Source of the DNA: JBBSDV01 sp038240335 | GTDB lineage: Bacteria > Chloroflexota > Dehalococcoidia > DSTF01 > JACRBR01 | Direction of reading: 5' to 3' | DNA: 5,444 nucleotides | Assembly: GCA_038240335.1 (NCBI GenBank) | Contig: JBBSDV010000195.1 | Location: 1 to 5,444, forward strand | In this document: in pieces, positions 1 through 5,444 of the stretch | Position numbering within the stretch: position 1 is the stretch's first letter | Layout: each line of letters opens with the position of its first letter | Notes under the pieces: model-generated | Database searches by the model: none | Seen by the model: the letters and a program-made list of their open reading frames with translations, nothing else | Told to the model about the DNA's origin: nothing | Position numbers and translations under genes: made by a program

Positions 1-1056
1 CGAGGCCACCCACCCCTCGTCCGCGGACGGCGTGATGACGACGACGGTGGTGTGCCGGCCGAAGCGACGGGAGTCGTTCGAGATCAGATCGCTCAGCGAA
101 ACATCGCCCCAGGTTCGCGCCATCGCGAGCGACTCGAGGACGCGCGTGTACTGCTGGATGCCGCGCTCAGGCTCGACGACGTCGAAGCTGCGGCCGTAGG
201 ATATGAAGCCGAGCGTGCGGTTCGCCGTCAGGAAGTAGCGGGCGACGGACGCGGCGATGCTGACGCCGTATTCCTCCGTCGAGTCGTCGCCCTCGCCGAA
301 GTGCACGCCGCGCTGCAGATCGAGGATGATCCAGATGTCGCTCGCCGGATCGAGCTCGAAGATCTTCACCATCAGTTCGCCGGTGCGGGCGGTGCTCGAC
401 CAGTGGATGCGGTTGAAGCTGTCGCCGAATTCGTACTGCCGCACTCCGGACGCGTTCGGTGTGACGAAGTGGGTGCGGCGGCGGAAGCGGCCCTCGCCAG
501 GCAAGCTCGCGGGCGGCACCGAGAACCCGGGCAGTTCGACGGCGCGCGGGTAGACGAGCACGTTCTGGGCGCGGCCGAAGTGCCTCGCGCGACGGAACAG
601 GCCGAAGGGGTCGCTCGTTGCAACCTCCACGGGCCCGACGGTATAGAGCCCGCGGCGGGCGATTGTCGAGCGGACGCGGAACGACTTCGTGCCGCGCGCG
701 CCGACCGTGATGACGCGGCGTGCATCGTGGCCCGGCATCTCGCTCGGGTCGTCGATCTCGAGCCAAATCTTGCTCAGCCAGCTCTTGTTGCGGACGGTGA
801 TGCGCTCTTCGTACTCGGCGCCGACCTGCAGCCGATCGTCCGTGCGGTCGGCCGTGATCTCGAGGCCGGCGAGGTTGAGACGCGACCAGGCGAAGGCGAC
901 CGGAATGCCGATGATGCCGACGTAGACGAGCCGCCAGGTCAGCCAGAAGCCGGTCGAGATGGCGGCCACGGCGCAGACGAGCGTCAGCACGACCAGCGTT
1001 GTCAGCGGCCGGTTGGTGATGAAGATCGAACGCAGCGTGGCGCGCAACCGGCGCAT
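1..1056 (-). CDS. DUF58 domain protein, C-terminus cut by the window edge
   Basis: The reverse strand reads openly for 352 codons from ATG at 1056 to base 1, where the window cuts it. Two hydrophobic segments lie near residues 20-34 and 42-57, followed by an Ig-like region. An arginine/glycine stretch ends in TSDPFGLFRR (147-156). The hallmark DUF58 block is at 205-231: R206, Y208, G211-D212, then RIHW (216-219), TARTG and LMVK. A hydrophobic strand ending in D246 (IWIILDLQ) begins a VWA-like Rossmann fold. Family members are usually about 400-440 residues, so perhaps 50-90 are missing. A Shine-Dalgarno GAGAAGG (1063-1069, minus strand) sits 6 bases before the ATG and supports this start. The gene follows moxR by 29 bases, surely in one operon. 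By family knowledge it is a membrane-anchored partner of MoxR ATPases in envelope or metalloprotein maturation; its client is unknown. Confidence 0.93.
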   Translation of the reverse strand, partial: MRRLRATLRSIFITNRPLTTLVVLTLVCAVAAISTGFWLTWRLVYVGIIGIPVAFAWSRLNLAGLEITADRTDDRLQVGAEYEERITVRNKSWLSKIWLEIDDPSEMPGHDARRVITVGARGTKSFRVRSTIARRGLYTVGPVEVATSDPFGLFRRARHFGRAQNVLVYPRAVELPGFSVPPASLPGEGRFRRRTHFVTPNASGVRQYEFGDSFNRIHWSSTARTGELMVKIFELDPASDIWIILDLQRGVHFGEGDDSTEEYGVSIAASVARYFLTANRTLGFISYGRSFDVVEPERGIQQYTRVLESLAMARTWGDVSLSDLISNDSRRFGRHTTVVVITPSADEGWVAS

Positions 1057-1085
1057 GGGATGCCTTCTCTTCGCCTCTGCGGCAG

Positions 1086-2078
1086 CTAGCGGCTGGCGGG
1101 CTGGTTCGACTTGGCCGACGGCGTCGCGTCGGTGCGGGCGCGGGCGCCGGGAACCGGCACGCGCTCGATAGACTGCTCGACGATCTCCTTCGCGCTGATG
1201 TTCTTCACGCGCGCCGACGGGCTGATGATGATCCGGTGGCCGAGCGTGGCGTAGGCCATCTCCTTCACGTCGTCCGGCACAACGAAGTCACGGGCATCGA
1301 GCAACGCCCGCGCTTGGCACGTCCGGTACAGCGCGAGCGACCCGCGCGGAGACGCGCCGAGATAGACCGAGCCGTGCTTGCGGGTCTGGTCGACGATGCT
1401 GACGATGTACTGCTTGACGAGTGGGTCGACGTAGATGTCCTTGACGGCGCGCTGCATGCTCATGATCTCGTCCGGACCGGTGACACGATCCAGGGCGTCG
1501 ATCGGGTGCTGGCGCTGCTGACCTTCCATGATCAGGATCTCGTCAGTCATCGAGGGATAGCCGAGATGGATGCGGAGGAGGAAGCGGTCGAGCTGCGCCT
1601 CCGGCAGCGGGAACGTGCCCTCGTACTCGATCGGGTTCTGCGTCGCGAGGACGATGAACGGCTCGGGCATCTTGTGGGTGACGCCGTCGACCGTCACCTG
1701 CTGCTCCTCCATCGCCTCGAGCAGCGATGATTGTGTCTTCGGCGTCGCGCGGTTGATCTCGTCGGCGAGGACGACCTGGGCGACGATCGGGCCGGCGCGG
1801 AACTCGAAGTCGCCGGTCTTCTGGTTGTACATCGAGACGCCGCTGACGTCGCTCGGCAGCAGGTCGGGGGTGAACTGAATGCGCCGGAAGTTGCAGCCAG
1901 TCGAGACAGCGAGACTGCGCGCGAGGATCGTCTTGCCGACGCCTGGTACGTCCTCAATCAGGACGTGGCCGTGGCAGAGCAGCGCGATCAGCGCCATCCG
2001 TACTTCCGGCCCCTTGCCGATGATGACGTGCTCGACGTTGGCGATGATCCGCTCGGCGATGATCTTGGGGTCTTCCAT
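1086..2078 (-). CDS. moxR: MoxR-type AAA+ ATPase
   Basis: This is a complete 330-residue protein, the usual MoxR length. Walker A is EDVPGVGKT (42-50, K49). Walker B is VVLADEINR (102-110, D106/E107), followed by the typical TPKTQSSLLEAMEE. Sensor 1 is ATQNP (145-149, N148). The arginine finger lies in LDRF (R165) and sensor 2 is in GASPRGSL (R245), which leads into the lid domain. Catalytic residues are all present. The last 25 or so residues (PGARARTDATPSAKSNQPASR) look like a disordered basic tail beyond the AAA+ core. The start at 2078 is supported by GGAGG at 2083-2087 (minus strand), 4 bases upstream. MoxR proteins are cytoplasmic hexameric ATPases that remodel or load cofactors into client proteins, together with DUF58 and VWA proteins. 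Here the DUF58 gene is directly downstream. No substrate can be named. The symbol denotes the family, not a proven orthologue. Confidence 0.95.
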   Translation of the reverse strand: MEDPKIIAERIIANVEHVIIGKGPEVRMALIALLCHGHVLIEDVPGVGKTILARSLAVSTGCNFRRIQFTPDLLPSDVSGVSMYNQKTGDFEFRAGPIVAQVVLADEINRATPKTQSSLLEAMEEQQVTVDGVTHKMPEPFIVLATQNPIEYEGTFPLPEAQLDRFLLRIHLGYPSMTDEILIMEGQQRQHPIDALDRVTGPDEIMSMQRAVKDIYVDPLVKQYIVSIVDQTRKHGSVYLGASPRGSLALYRTCQARALLDARDFVVPDDVKEMAYATLGHRIIISPSARVKNISAKEIVEQSIERVPVPGARARTDATPSAKSNQPASR

Positions 2079-2094
2079 AGAGCCTCCGATGGGA

Positions 2095-2202
2095 CGGGGA
2101 ACGGATGGTACCTCGGATATATACGCGTCTGAGGACGGGAAGGTTCCCCGATTATAACAGCGTTCACAGACGCGAATGCTACGGAAGGGCTACGGTTCCC
2201 CG
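2095..2202. repeat. Concentric bipartite inverted repeat around the moxR promoter
   Basis: The outer arms are CGGGGAAC (2095-2102) and its complement GTTCCCCG (2195-2202). The inner arms are CGCGTCTG (2124-2131) and CAGACGCG (2167-2174). Both pairs are perfect 8-base matches and share a centre (2148.5 and 2149). Read inward from each side, the unit is CGGGGAAC, 20-21 bases, then CGCGTCTG, with a weak GnACG match following. The extended -10 of moxR lies at the centre. This may be a pair of binding sites for a regulator of both divergent genes. Its function is inferred. Confidence 0.5.
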
Positions 2203-2203
2203 A
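2142..2203 (+). repeat. 10-base direct repeat GGTTCCCCGA, two copies 52 bases apart
   Basis: Copies lie at 2142-2151 and 2194-2203, and an inverted 8-base core is at 2095-2102. The left copy sits immediately downstream of the moxR -10, over the expected transcription start, which is a typical position for a repressor site. The right copy lies about 40 bases upstream of that -10. Confidence 0.45.
2151..2159 (-). promoter_or_regulatory. Extended -10 promoter of the moxR-DUF58 operon
   Basis: On the minus strand this reads TGTTATAAT: a perfect TATAAT hexamer (2151-2156) preceded by the TGn extension. No good -35 is present 16-18 bases upstream (the 17-base position reads GCATTC), which fits an extended -10 promoter that does not need one. 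Transcription would start near 2144, giving a leader of about 66 bases before the moxR ATG at 2078. The start point and activity are inferred. Confidence 0.6.
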
Positions 2204-2234
2204 CGGGTTTGTGCGAAACGGGATGCGGGAGCTT

Positions 2235-2268
2235 GGAGGTCGGAGGTCGGTGATTGGACGTGGAGGCC
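2235..2268 (+). repeat. Short GGAGGTC tandem repeat
   Basis: GGAGGTC occurs twice head to tail (2235-2248), with a variant GGAGGCC at 2262-2268. A small hairpin (TGGAG 2261-2265 with CTCCA 2272-2276) overlaps the variant. These GGAGG runs resemble ribosome binding sites, but they lie 60-75 bases before the lyase start and so are not its Shine-Dalgarno. A CAGCAT doublet follows at 2275-2286. No function is assigned. Confidence 0.4.
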
Positions 2269-2294
2269 GGACTCCAGCATCAGCATCTATGCCG

Positions 2295-2300
2295 TATCCT
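2295..2300 (+). promoter_or_regulatory. Candidate -10 for a leaderless lyase mRNA
   Basis: TATCCT fits the TANNNT pattern and ends 9 bases before the ATG at 2310, so a start point 7-9 bases downstream would fall on or within about 3 bases of the start codon. No Shine-Dalgarno precedes the ATG (GTATCCTCGATCCAAC), which agrees with leaderless translation. No convincing -35 is seen; TTGGAC at 2254-2259 is too far upstream. Confidence 0.35.
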
Positions 2301-2309
2301 CGATCCAAC

Positions 2310-3191
2310 ATGAACACGGAGACAAACGCCGGCACGCGACTGCGCGACCTCATCGCCGCCCCCGGCATCATCATGCTGCCGGGCGTATACGATGCGCTCT
2401 CGGCGCGGCTGGCCGAGCGTGGCGGTTTCGATGCGATCTTCACCACCGGCTTCGGAATCAGCGCCTCCGAGCTCGGGCAGCCGGACTTCGGGCTGCTCAC
2501 CATGTCGGAGATGATCGCCCGCGTGCGGAACATCGCCGCGGCCGTCAGCGTGCCGATCGTCGCCGATATGGACACGGGGTACGGCGGCGTGCTCAACGTC
2601 GCGCGCACGGTGCGTGAGTGCATCGCCGCCGGCGCCGCTGCGATCATCCTCGAGGATCAGGCGTGGCCGAAGAAGTGCGGCCACTTCGAGGGCAAGCGCG
2701 TGATCGCCGCCGAAGAGCACGCCGCGAAGCTGCGTGCCGCCGTCGAGGCGCGCGGGGCGAGCGCGCTCGTCATCATCGCCCGCACTGACGCGCGCGCTCC
2801 GCTCGGACTCGCGGAGGCGATCGGTCGCGGTCAGGCATACGCAGAGGCGGGCGCCGACGTGATCTTCGTCGAGGCGCCGCAGAGCATCGACGAGCTGCGC
2901 GCGGTGCGAGAAGCAATCCCCGGCATTCCGTTGTTCGCGAACATGGTCGAGGGCGGCAAGACGCCGCTACTGTCGGCGCCGGAGCTAGAATCGCTCGGCT
3001 ACAAGCTCGTCGTCTTTCCGGTCACCGCGCTGCTGGCGGCGACAAAGGCCATGGAGGCCGTATTCGGAGAGCTTCGCGCGAAGCAAACGACAGCCGGCGT
3101 GCTTGATCAGCTGACCGAGTTCCGGCGCTTCGAGGTGCTGATCGGGGCGCCGGACCTGCGCGCGTTCGAAGAGCGCCACGGCGGCGTATAG
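2310..3191 (+). CDS. Isocitrate lyase/PEP mutase superfamily C-C lyase (2-alkylmalate or oxaloacetate type)
   Basis: This is a 293-residue protein, the normal length for the short enzymes of this superfamily: an alpha/beta barrel using Mg2+ to cleave 2-hydroxy diacids. The start at 2310 is chosen because family homology begins right after it (TRLRDLIAAPGIIMLPGVYDAL, residues 9-30); upstream codons from 2211 give low-complexity sequence. Visible signatures are GQPDFGLLT (56-64, D59), the metal-binding pair D86 and D88 in ADMDTG, EDQ (115-117), and the catalytic loop PKKCGH (120-125) with C123. ARTDARAP and NMVEGGKTPL follow. These last motifs and the EDQAWPKKCGH context recall plant petal death protein and bacterial 2,3-dimethylmalate lyase more than PrpB, whose loop is KRCGH. 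The active-site Ser near residue 46 is Thr, as in many uncharacterised homologues. The likely reaction is retro-aldol cleavage of a 2-alkylmalate, or oxaloacetate hydrolysis. Methylisocitrate lyase is less likely. The neighbours give no pathway. Confidence 0.9.
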   Translation: MNTETNAGTRLRDLIAAPGIIMLPGVYDALSARLAERGGFDAIFTTGFGISASELGQPDFGLLTMSEMIARVRNIAAAVSVPIVADMDTGYGGVLNVARTVRECIAAGAAAIILEDQAWPKKCGHFEGKRVIAAEEHAAKLRAAVEARGASALVIIARTDARAPLGLAEAIGRGQAYAEAGADVIFVEAPQSIDELRAVREAIPGIPLFANMVEGGKTPLLSAPELESLGYKLVVFPVTALLAATKAMEAVFGELRAKQTTAGVLDQLTEFRRFEVLIGAPDLRAFEERHGGV

Positions 3192-3192
3192 T
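3165..3192 (+). promoter_or_regulatory. Candidate promoter for the ABC exporter operon
   Basis: TATAGT (3187-3192), five of six matches to the -10 consensus, overlaps the lyase stop codon. TTCGAA (3165-3170) lies 16 bases upstream as a poor -35 (three of six). Transcription would begin near 3199 and give a leader of about 70 bases containing the hairpin at 3207-3230. Read-through from the lyase gene is equally possible. Confidence 0.35.
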
Positions 3193-3206
3193 GCCTTCGT
3201 AGCGCC

Positions 3207-3230
3207 ACCGGTTGGCGACGGCCAGTCGGT
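3207..3230 (+). other. Leader stem-loop between lyase and ABC genes
   Basis: ACCGGTTGGC pairs with GCCAGTCGGT around a GACG loop, making a 10-base-pair stem with two adjacent G-U pairs. The G-U pairs mean it folds well only as plus-strand RNA. No T-run follows (next bases TCAACCCAAT), so it is not a standard Rho-independent terminator. It could protect the 3' end of the lyase mRNA or lie in the exporter leader. Confidence 0.4.
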
Positions 3231-3268
3231 TCAACCCAATGGTTTCACCGAGGAGCGAAGGTGACGCA

Positions 3269-4204
3269 ATGAGCGCAGCCGCCTCCGCTGCCGCGGGAGC
3301 AGTGATCAGCGTCCGCGGCCTCCGCAAGTCGTATGGCGCGACTGAGGCGGTGCGGGGCATCGATCTCGATGTCGACGCCGGCGAGATCTTCGCGTTCCTC
3401 GGACCCAACGGCGCAGGCAAGACGACGGCCGTCGAGATCATGGAAGGCTACCGCGTCCCGACGGCCGGCGAGGTGCGCGTTCTCGGCACCGATCCCCACT
3501 CGGCGCCTCGCTCATGGCGGCAGCGCGTCGGCGTCGTCCTGCAGGAGTCGCAGCCCGAGCAGGAGTTGACGGCGCGCGAGTCGCTGCAGATGTATGCGGG
3601 CTACTACGCGCGGCCGTTGCCGATCGAGACGACGCTCGCAGCCGTCGGCCTCGAGGGCACCGCGGGAACGCTTGTTCGCGCACTTTCCGGCGGCCAGCGG
3701 CGACGGCTCGACGTCGCTCTCGCGCTGATCGGCGATCCCGAACTGTTGTTTCTCGACGAACCAACGACCGGGTTCGATCCGTCAGCGCGGCACGCGGCAT
3801 GGGACCTCATCGCATCGCTGCGCGACCTCGGCAAGACGATCTTCCTCACCACCCACTACATGGACGAGGCCGAGTTCCTCGCCGACCGTATCGCTGTGAT
3901 CGCGCGCGGCGAGATCGTCGCCGAGGGTACGCCGGCGTCGCTCGGCGGCCGCGACCAGAGCGGGTGCACGATCAGCTTCACGCTGCCACCGGGTGCGGCG
4001 ATCGATGCGATGGCCTCCCGCATCCGCACCGCCGTCGTCGAGCAGAGGATGGGGCGCATCTCGCTGCAGACGCGTGAGCCGATGCCCGTACTCCGCGATC
4101 TCACCGACTGGGCGCTCGCCAACGGTTATGACCTTGCCGACATCGACGTACGGCGGCCGACGCTGGAAGACATCTACCTGCAGCTGACGCGGGAGGCGCC
4201 ATGA
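3269..4204 (+). CDS. ABC exporter ATP-binding protein, DrrA/CcmA type
   Basis: This 311-residue cytoplasmic ATPase powers the permease encoded next. From the start at 3269, Walker A is GPNGAGKT (45-52, K51). The Q-loop is Q92 in VVLQES, and the ABC signature is LSGGQ (139-143). Walker B is LLFLDEP (159-165, E164), the D-loop is GFDP (168-171) and the H-loop is H196 in TTHYMDEAE. All catalytic residues are intact. Beyond about residue 215 is a C-terminal domain ending in TLEDIYLQLTRE, as in drug-exporting DrrA-like subunits. The ATG at 3269 has AAGGTGA at 3258-3264, four bases upstream, matching the 16S anti-SD core. A TTG at 3212 is in frame but would add non-conserved residues and place the start inside the hairpin. 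The stop overlaps the permease start (ATGA at 4201-4204), which indicates translational coupling. The substrate is unknown; this subfamily exports antibiotics, lipids or polysaccharides. Confidence 0.95.
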   Translation: MSAAASAAAGAVISVRGLRKSYGATEAVRGIDLDVDAGEIFAFLGPNGAGKTTAVEIMEGYRVPTAGEVRVLGTDPHSAPRSWRQRVGVVLQESQPEQELTARESLQMYAGYYARPLPIETTLAAVGLEGTAGTLVRALSGGQRRRLDVALALIGDPELLFLDEPTTGFDPSARHAAWDLIASLRDLGKTIFLTTHYMDEAEFLADRIAVIARGEIVAEGTPASLGGRDQSGCTISFTLPPGAAIDAMASRIRTAVVEQRMGRISLQTREPMPVLRDLTDWALANGYDLADIDVRRPTLEDIYLQLTREAP

Positions 4205-5040
4205 CGGACGGTTCGGCCCGGCACGTGCATCGGGATGCAGACGTGCTCACCGCTCGTGAGGCGTTGCGGTTCGTCGTGCACCAGACGCGCTACGACTTGC
4301 TCGTCTTCCGGCGCAACCGGCAGAGCACGTTCTTCACACTGATCCTGCCGATCATCTTCCTCGTGATCTTCGCGAGCGTCTTTCGCAGCGACACGATCCG
4401 CACCGCCGGTGGCCAGGAGATCAAAGGCTCGACGTACTACGTGCCGCAGATCGTCTCGCTCGGCATCGTTTCGGCCGCGTTCAGCAATGTCGTTGGTACG
4501 GTGATCACCCAGCGCGAGATGGGCGTGCTGAAGCGGCGCAGAGCGACGCCGCTGCCAGCCGCGGTGATGGTCCTCGCGCGCGCCATCTCGGCGGTTGTGA
4601 TCGCCGTCGTGCTCGTCATTGCGCTGCTTGCCGTTGCGCGATTCGTGTACGGTGTCACCATCCCTGGCCGGGCGATCGGCGCCATCATCCTCACGGTGCT
4701 TGTCGGTTCGGTCTCGCTGTGTTGCGTCGCCTACGCGATGACGACGCTCGTCAATTCGAGCGAGTCCGCGCAACCCGTGATCCAGGCGATCACGCTGCCG
4801 ATCTTCTTCATCTCCGGCGTCTTCTTTCCCGAGAACATCGTGCCGCACTGGCTGCTCGATGTGGCGAACATCTTTCCGGTGCGTCACCTAGCGCGCGCGC
4901 TCCTCTCGGCGTTCGATCCCGCCAGGACGGGCAGCGGCATCCCGACGCAGCATCTTCTCGTGCTCGCGGCGTGGGGCATCGGCGGCGCGATCGTGGCGAT
5001 CCGGCGTTTTACGTGGACGCCGCGAGGGGGCGAACGGTAG
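4201..5040 (+). CDS. ABC-2 type exporter permease
   Basis: This is a 279-residue integral membrane protein of the ABC-2 family. About 43 cytoplasmic N-terminal residues include a typical amphipathic stretch (residues 19-40, with R-rich VFRRNRQ). Six hydrophobic segments follow at roughly 44-61, 80-102, 121-147, 157-184, 191-209 and 250-267. The conserved cytoplasmic loop TQREMGVLKRRRATPLP (103-119) is the ABC-2 signature that contacts the ATPase. FISGVFFPENIVP (203-215) and the following PVRHL motif are also typical. It presumably dimerises and, with two copies of the upstream ATPase, forms a DrrAB-like exporter. The start codon lies within the ATPase stop (ATGA), and GGGAGG at 4191-4196 gives a good internal ribosome binding site, so expression is coupled. 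The membrane segments were judged by eye. The substrate cannot be read from sequence. Confidence 0.93.
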   Translation: MTDGSARHVHRDADVLTAREALRFVVHQTRYDLLVFRRNRQSTFFTLILPIIFLVIFASVFRSDTIRTAGGQEIKGSTYYVPQIVSLGIVSAAFSNVVGTVITQREMGVLKRRRATPLPAAVMVLARAISAVVIAVVLVIALLAVARFVYGVTIPGRAIGAIILTVLVGSVSLCCVAYAMTTLVNSSESAQPVIQAITLPIFFISGVFFPENIVPHWLLDVANIFPVRHLARALLSAFDPARTGSGIPTQHLLVLAAWGIGGAIVAIRRFTWTPRGGER

Positions 5041-5130
5041 CGAGTTGGGCATGCTCATACACGAACCGGAGCGCCATTGGTTACGGCCCGAAGGAATCGG
5101 CTACGAGAGCGCAGCGATCCACGGATGAGC

Positions 5131-5142
5131 GCCGTATACGGC
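5131..5142. repeat. 12-base perfect palindrome GCCGTATACGGC
   Basis: This self-complementary site lies in the 217-base gap between the permease and the BatA-like gene. Symmetry stops exactly at its ends. It could be a dimeric regulator's operator for the gene starting at 5258, about 115 bases downstream. No copy is seen elsewhere in the window. Confidence 0.4.
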
Positions 5143-5155
5143 TTGCAGCGTGGTT

Positions 5156-5174
5156 CGCAGCCAGGCTGGCTGCG
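5156..5174. repeat. 19-base perfect palindrome with central G, possible terminator stem
   Basis: CGCAGCCAGGCTGGCTGCG has two 9-base arms around G5165. As RNA it can form an 8-base-pair stem with a GGC loop. It lies 115 bases after the permease stop and could end the exporter transcript, but no T-run follows (TCGATCGGC). A weaker bulged hairpin at 5176-5193 comes next. An operator role is equally possible. Confidence 0.45.
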
Positions 5175-5246
5175 TCGATCGGCATTGCCATCGCTCTCGC
5201 CCGAGCCGGAACTACGCCGGTGCGCAGCCGCCGGCCCCATGCGCCG

Positions 5247-5252
5247 TAGACT
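5247..5252 (+). promoter_or_regulatory. Candidate -10 for a leaderless BatA-like mRNA
   Basis: TAGACT fits TANNNT (four of six to TATAAT) and ends 5 bases before the GTG at 5258. A start 6-8 bases downstream would fall on the start codon. No Shine-Dalgarno is present before the GTG and no clear -35 is seen. Confidence 0.35.
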
Positions 5253-5257
5253 CCAGT

Positions 5258-5444
5258 GTGACTACGCTGCGATTCGAGTCCCCGTGGGCACTGGCGCTAC
5301 TAATGCTGGTCATCGTGCTCGCCATCGCGTTCCTGCGCGCGAGGCGACGAGGCGCGCCGGCGATGCGCGTCGGATCGATCGCGCCAGCCGCAGGATCGCG
5401 GCGCACATGGCGTGTTCGGCTTGAGCCGCTGCTGCCGGCGCTTC
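5258..5444 (+). CDS. BatA-like membrane protein (aerotolerance regulator N-terminal domain), cut by the window edge
   Basis: The frame is open from GTG at 5258 to the end of the window (62 codons plus one base). The N-terminus TTLRFESPWALALLMLVIVL matches the BatA-type start: a short lead, F-x-x-P-W-A-L, then a single membrane helix (about residues 9-27). A basic stretch follows (RARRRGAPAMR) and then a WRVRLEPLLPAL segment, where BatA and VWA proteins have RxRLxxLLPALR before a second hydrophobic stretch. No in-frame ATG or GTG lies just upstream, and the family usually begins within a few residues of the F-x-x-P motif, so 5258 is the best start. BatA proteins usually continue into a VWA domain and act with MoxR and DUF58 partners; some instead carry other C-terminal domains. 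Only the N-terminus is visible, so the rest is unknown. The expected partners are on the opposite strand at 1-2078. Confidence 0.7.
   Translation, partial: MTTLRFESPWALALLMLVIVLAIAFLRARRRGAPAMRVGSIAPAAGSRRTWRVRLEPLLPAL

Noticed and set aside
52..1089. Plus-strand open frame of 345 codons
   Set aside because: It is antisense to the DUF58 gene, whose minus-strand frame has clear family motifs. The plus-strand product is rich in Arg, Ala and Asp with no recognisable domain, a common G+C-rich shadow.
2095..2131. ECF sigma promoter GGGGAAC...CGTC
   Set aside because: The gap between the two elements is 22-23 bases, against the usual 16-17. It is kept only as part of the repeat finding.
2211..2309. 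N-terminal extension of the lyase from GTG 2211
   Set aside because: The added residues are Gly/Arg/Ser-rich, encoded by the GGAGGTC repeat region, and lie outside the family's conserved N-terminus.
1988..2647. Minus-strand frame of 219 codons across the moxR/lyase gap
   Set aside because: It overlaps two well-supported genes out of frame and shows no domain.
4174..4887. Minus-strand open frame of 237 codons
   Set aside because: It is antisense to the ABC-2 permease. The product is an Arg/Asp/His-rich low-complexity chain, the expected mirror of hydrophobic codons.
5051..5128. Small plus-strand frame of 25 codons (MLIHEPERHWL...)
   Set aside because: There is no Shine-Dalgarno, no recognisable peptide and no sign of selection. 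A frame this short arises easily by chance.
5077..5424. Plus-strand frame of 115 codons overlapping the BatA-like start
   Set aside because: The product is Arg/Ala-rich without motifs, whereas the frame from 5258 shows the BatA N-terminal pattern and a membrane helix.

Overview
The window is a G+C-rich bacterial chromosome segment with tightly packed genes. Three genes lie fully inside it and two are cut by its edges. No RNA gene, CRISPR array, insertion sequence or phage gene was found. Leaderless-looking starts, a MoxR/DUF58 pair and a DrrAB-type exporter fit Chloroflexota or Actinomycetota. That placement is inference only: there is no rRNA or other marker gene here.

Left part, minus strand (1-2078): a MoxR-type AAA+ ATPase is followed 29 bases later by a DUF58 protein that runs off the left edge. 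This is the classic MoxR-DUF58 chaperone/scaffold module. Its probable promoter is an extended -10 (TGTTATAAT on the minus strand) about 73 bases before the moxR start.

Divergent intergenic region (2079-2309): it carries that promoter, a striking set of concentric 8-base inverted repeats around it, a 10-base direct repeat, a short GGAGGTC tandem, and a weak -10 placed so that the rightward gene would be translated from a leaderless mRNA.

Middle, plus strand (2310-3191): a lyase of the isocitrate lyase/PEP mutase superfamily, closest in motifs to the petal death protein/2,3-dimethylmalate lyase branch. The catalytic KKCGH loop is intact. Its substrate cannot be fixed from sequence.

Right part, plus strand (3269-5040): an ABC exporter pair, a DrrA-like ATPase and an ABC-2 permease, joined by a 4-base ATGA overlap. 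A candidate promoter at the end of the lyase gene and a leader hairpin precede them.

Right edge (5041-5444): a 217-base gap with two clean palindromes, then the first 62 codons of a BatA-like membrane protein (aerotolerance regulator N-terminal domain). BatA/VWA proteins are usual partners of MoxR and DUF58, so a partner-type gene sits on the other strand with the lyase and exporter between. I found no clearly new multi-gene system. The most interesting items are the regulatory architecture at 2095-2202 and the split MoxR/DUF58/BatA neighbourhood.
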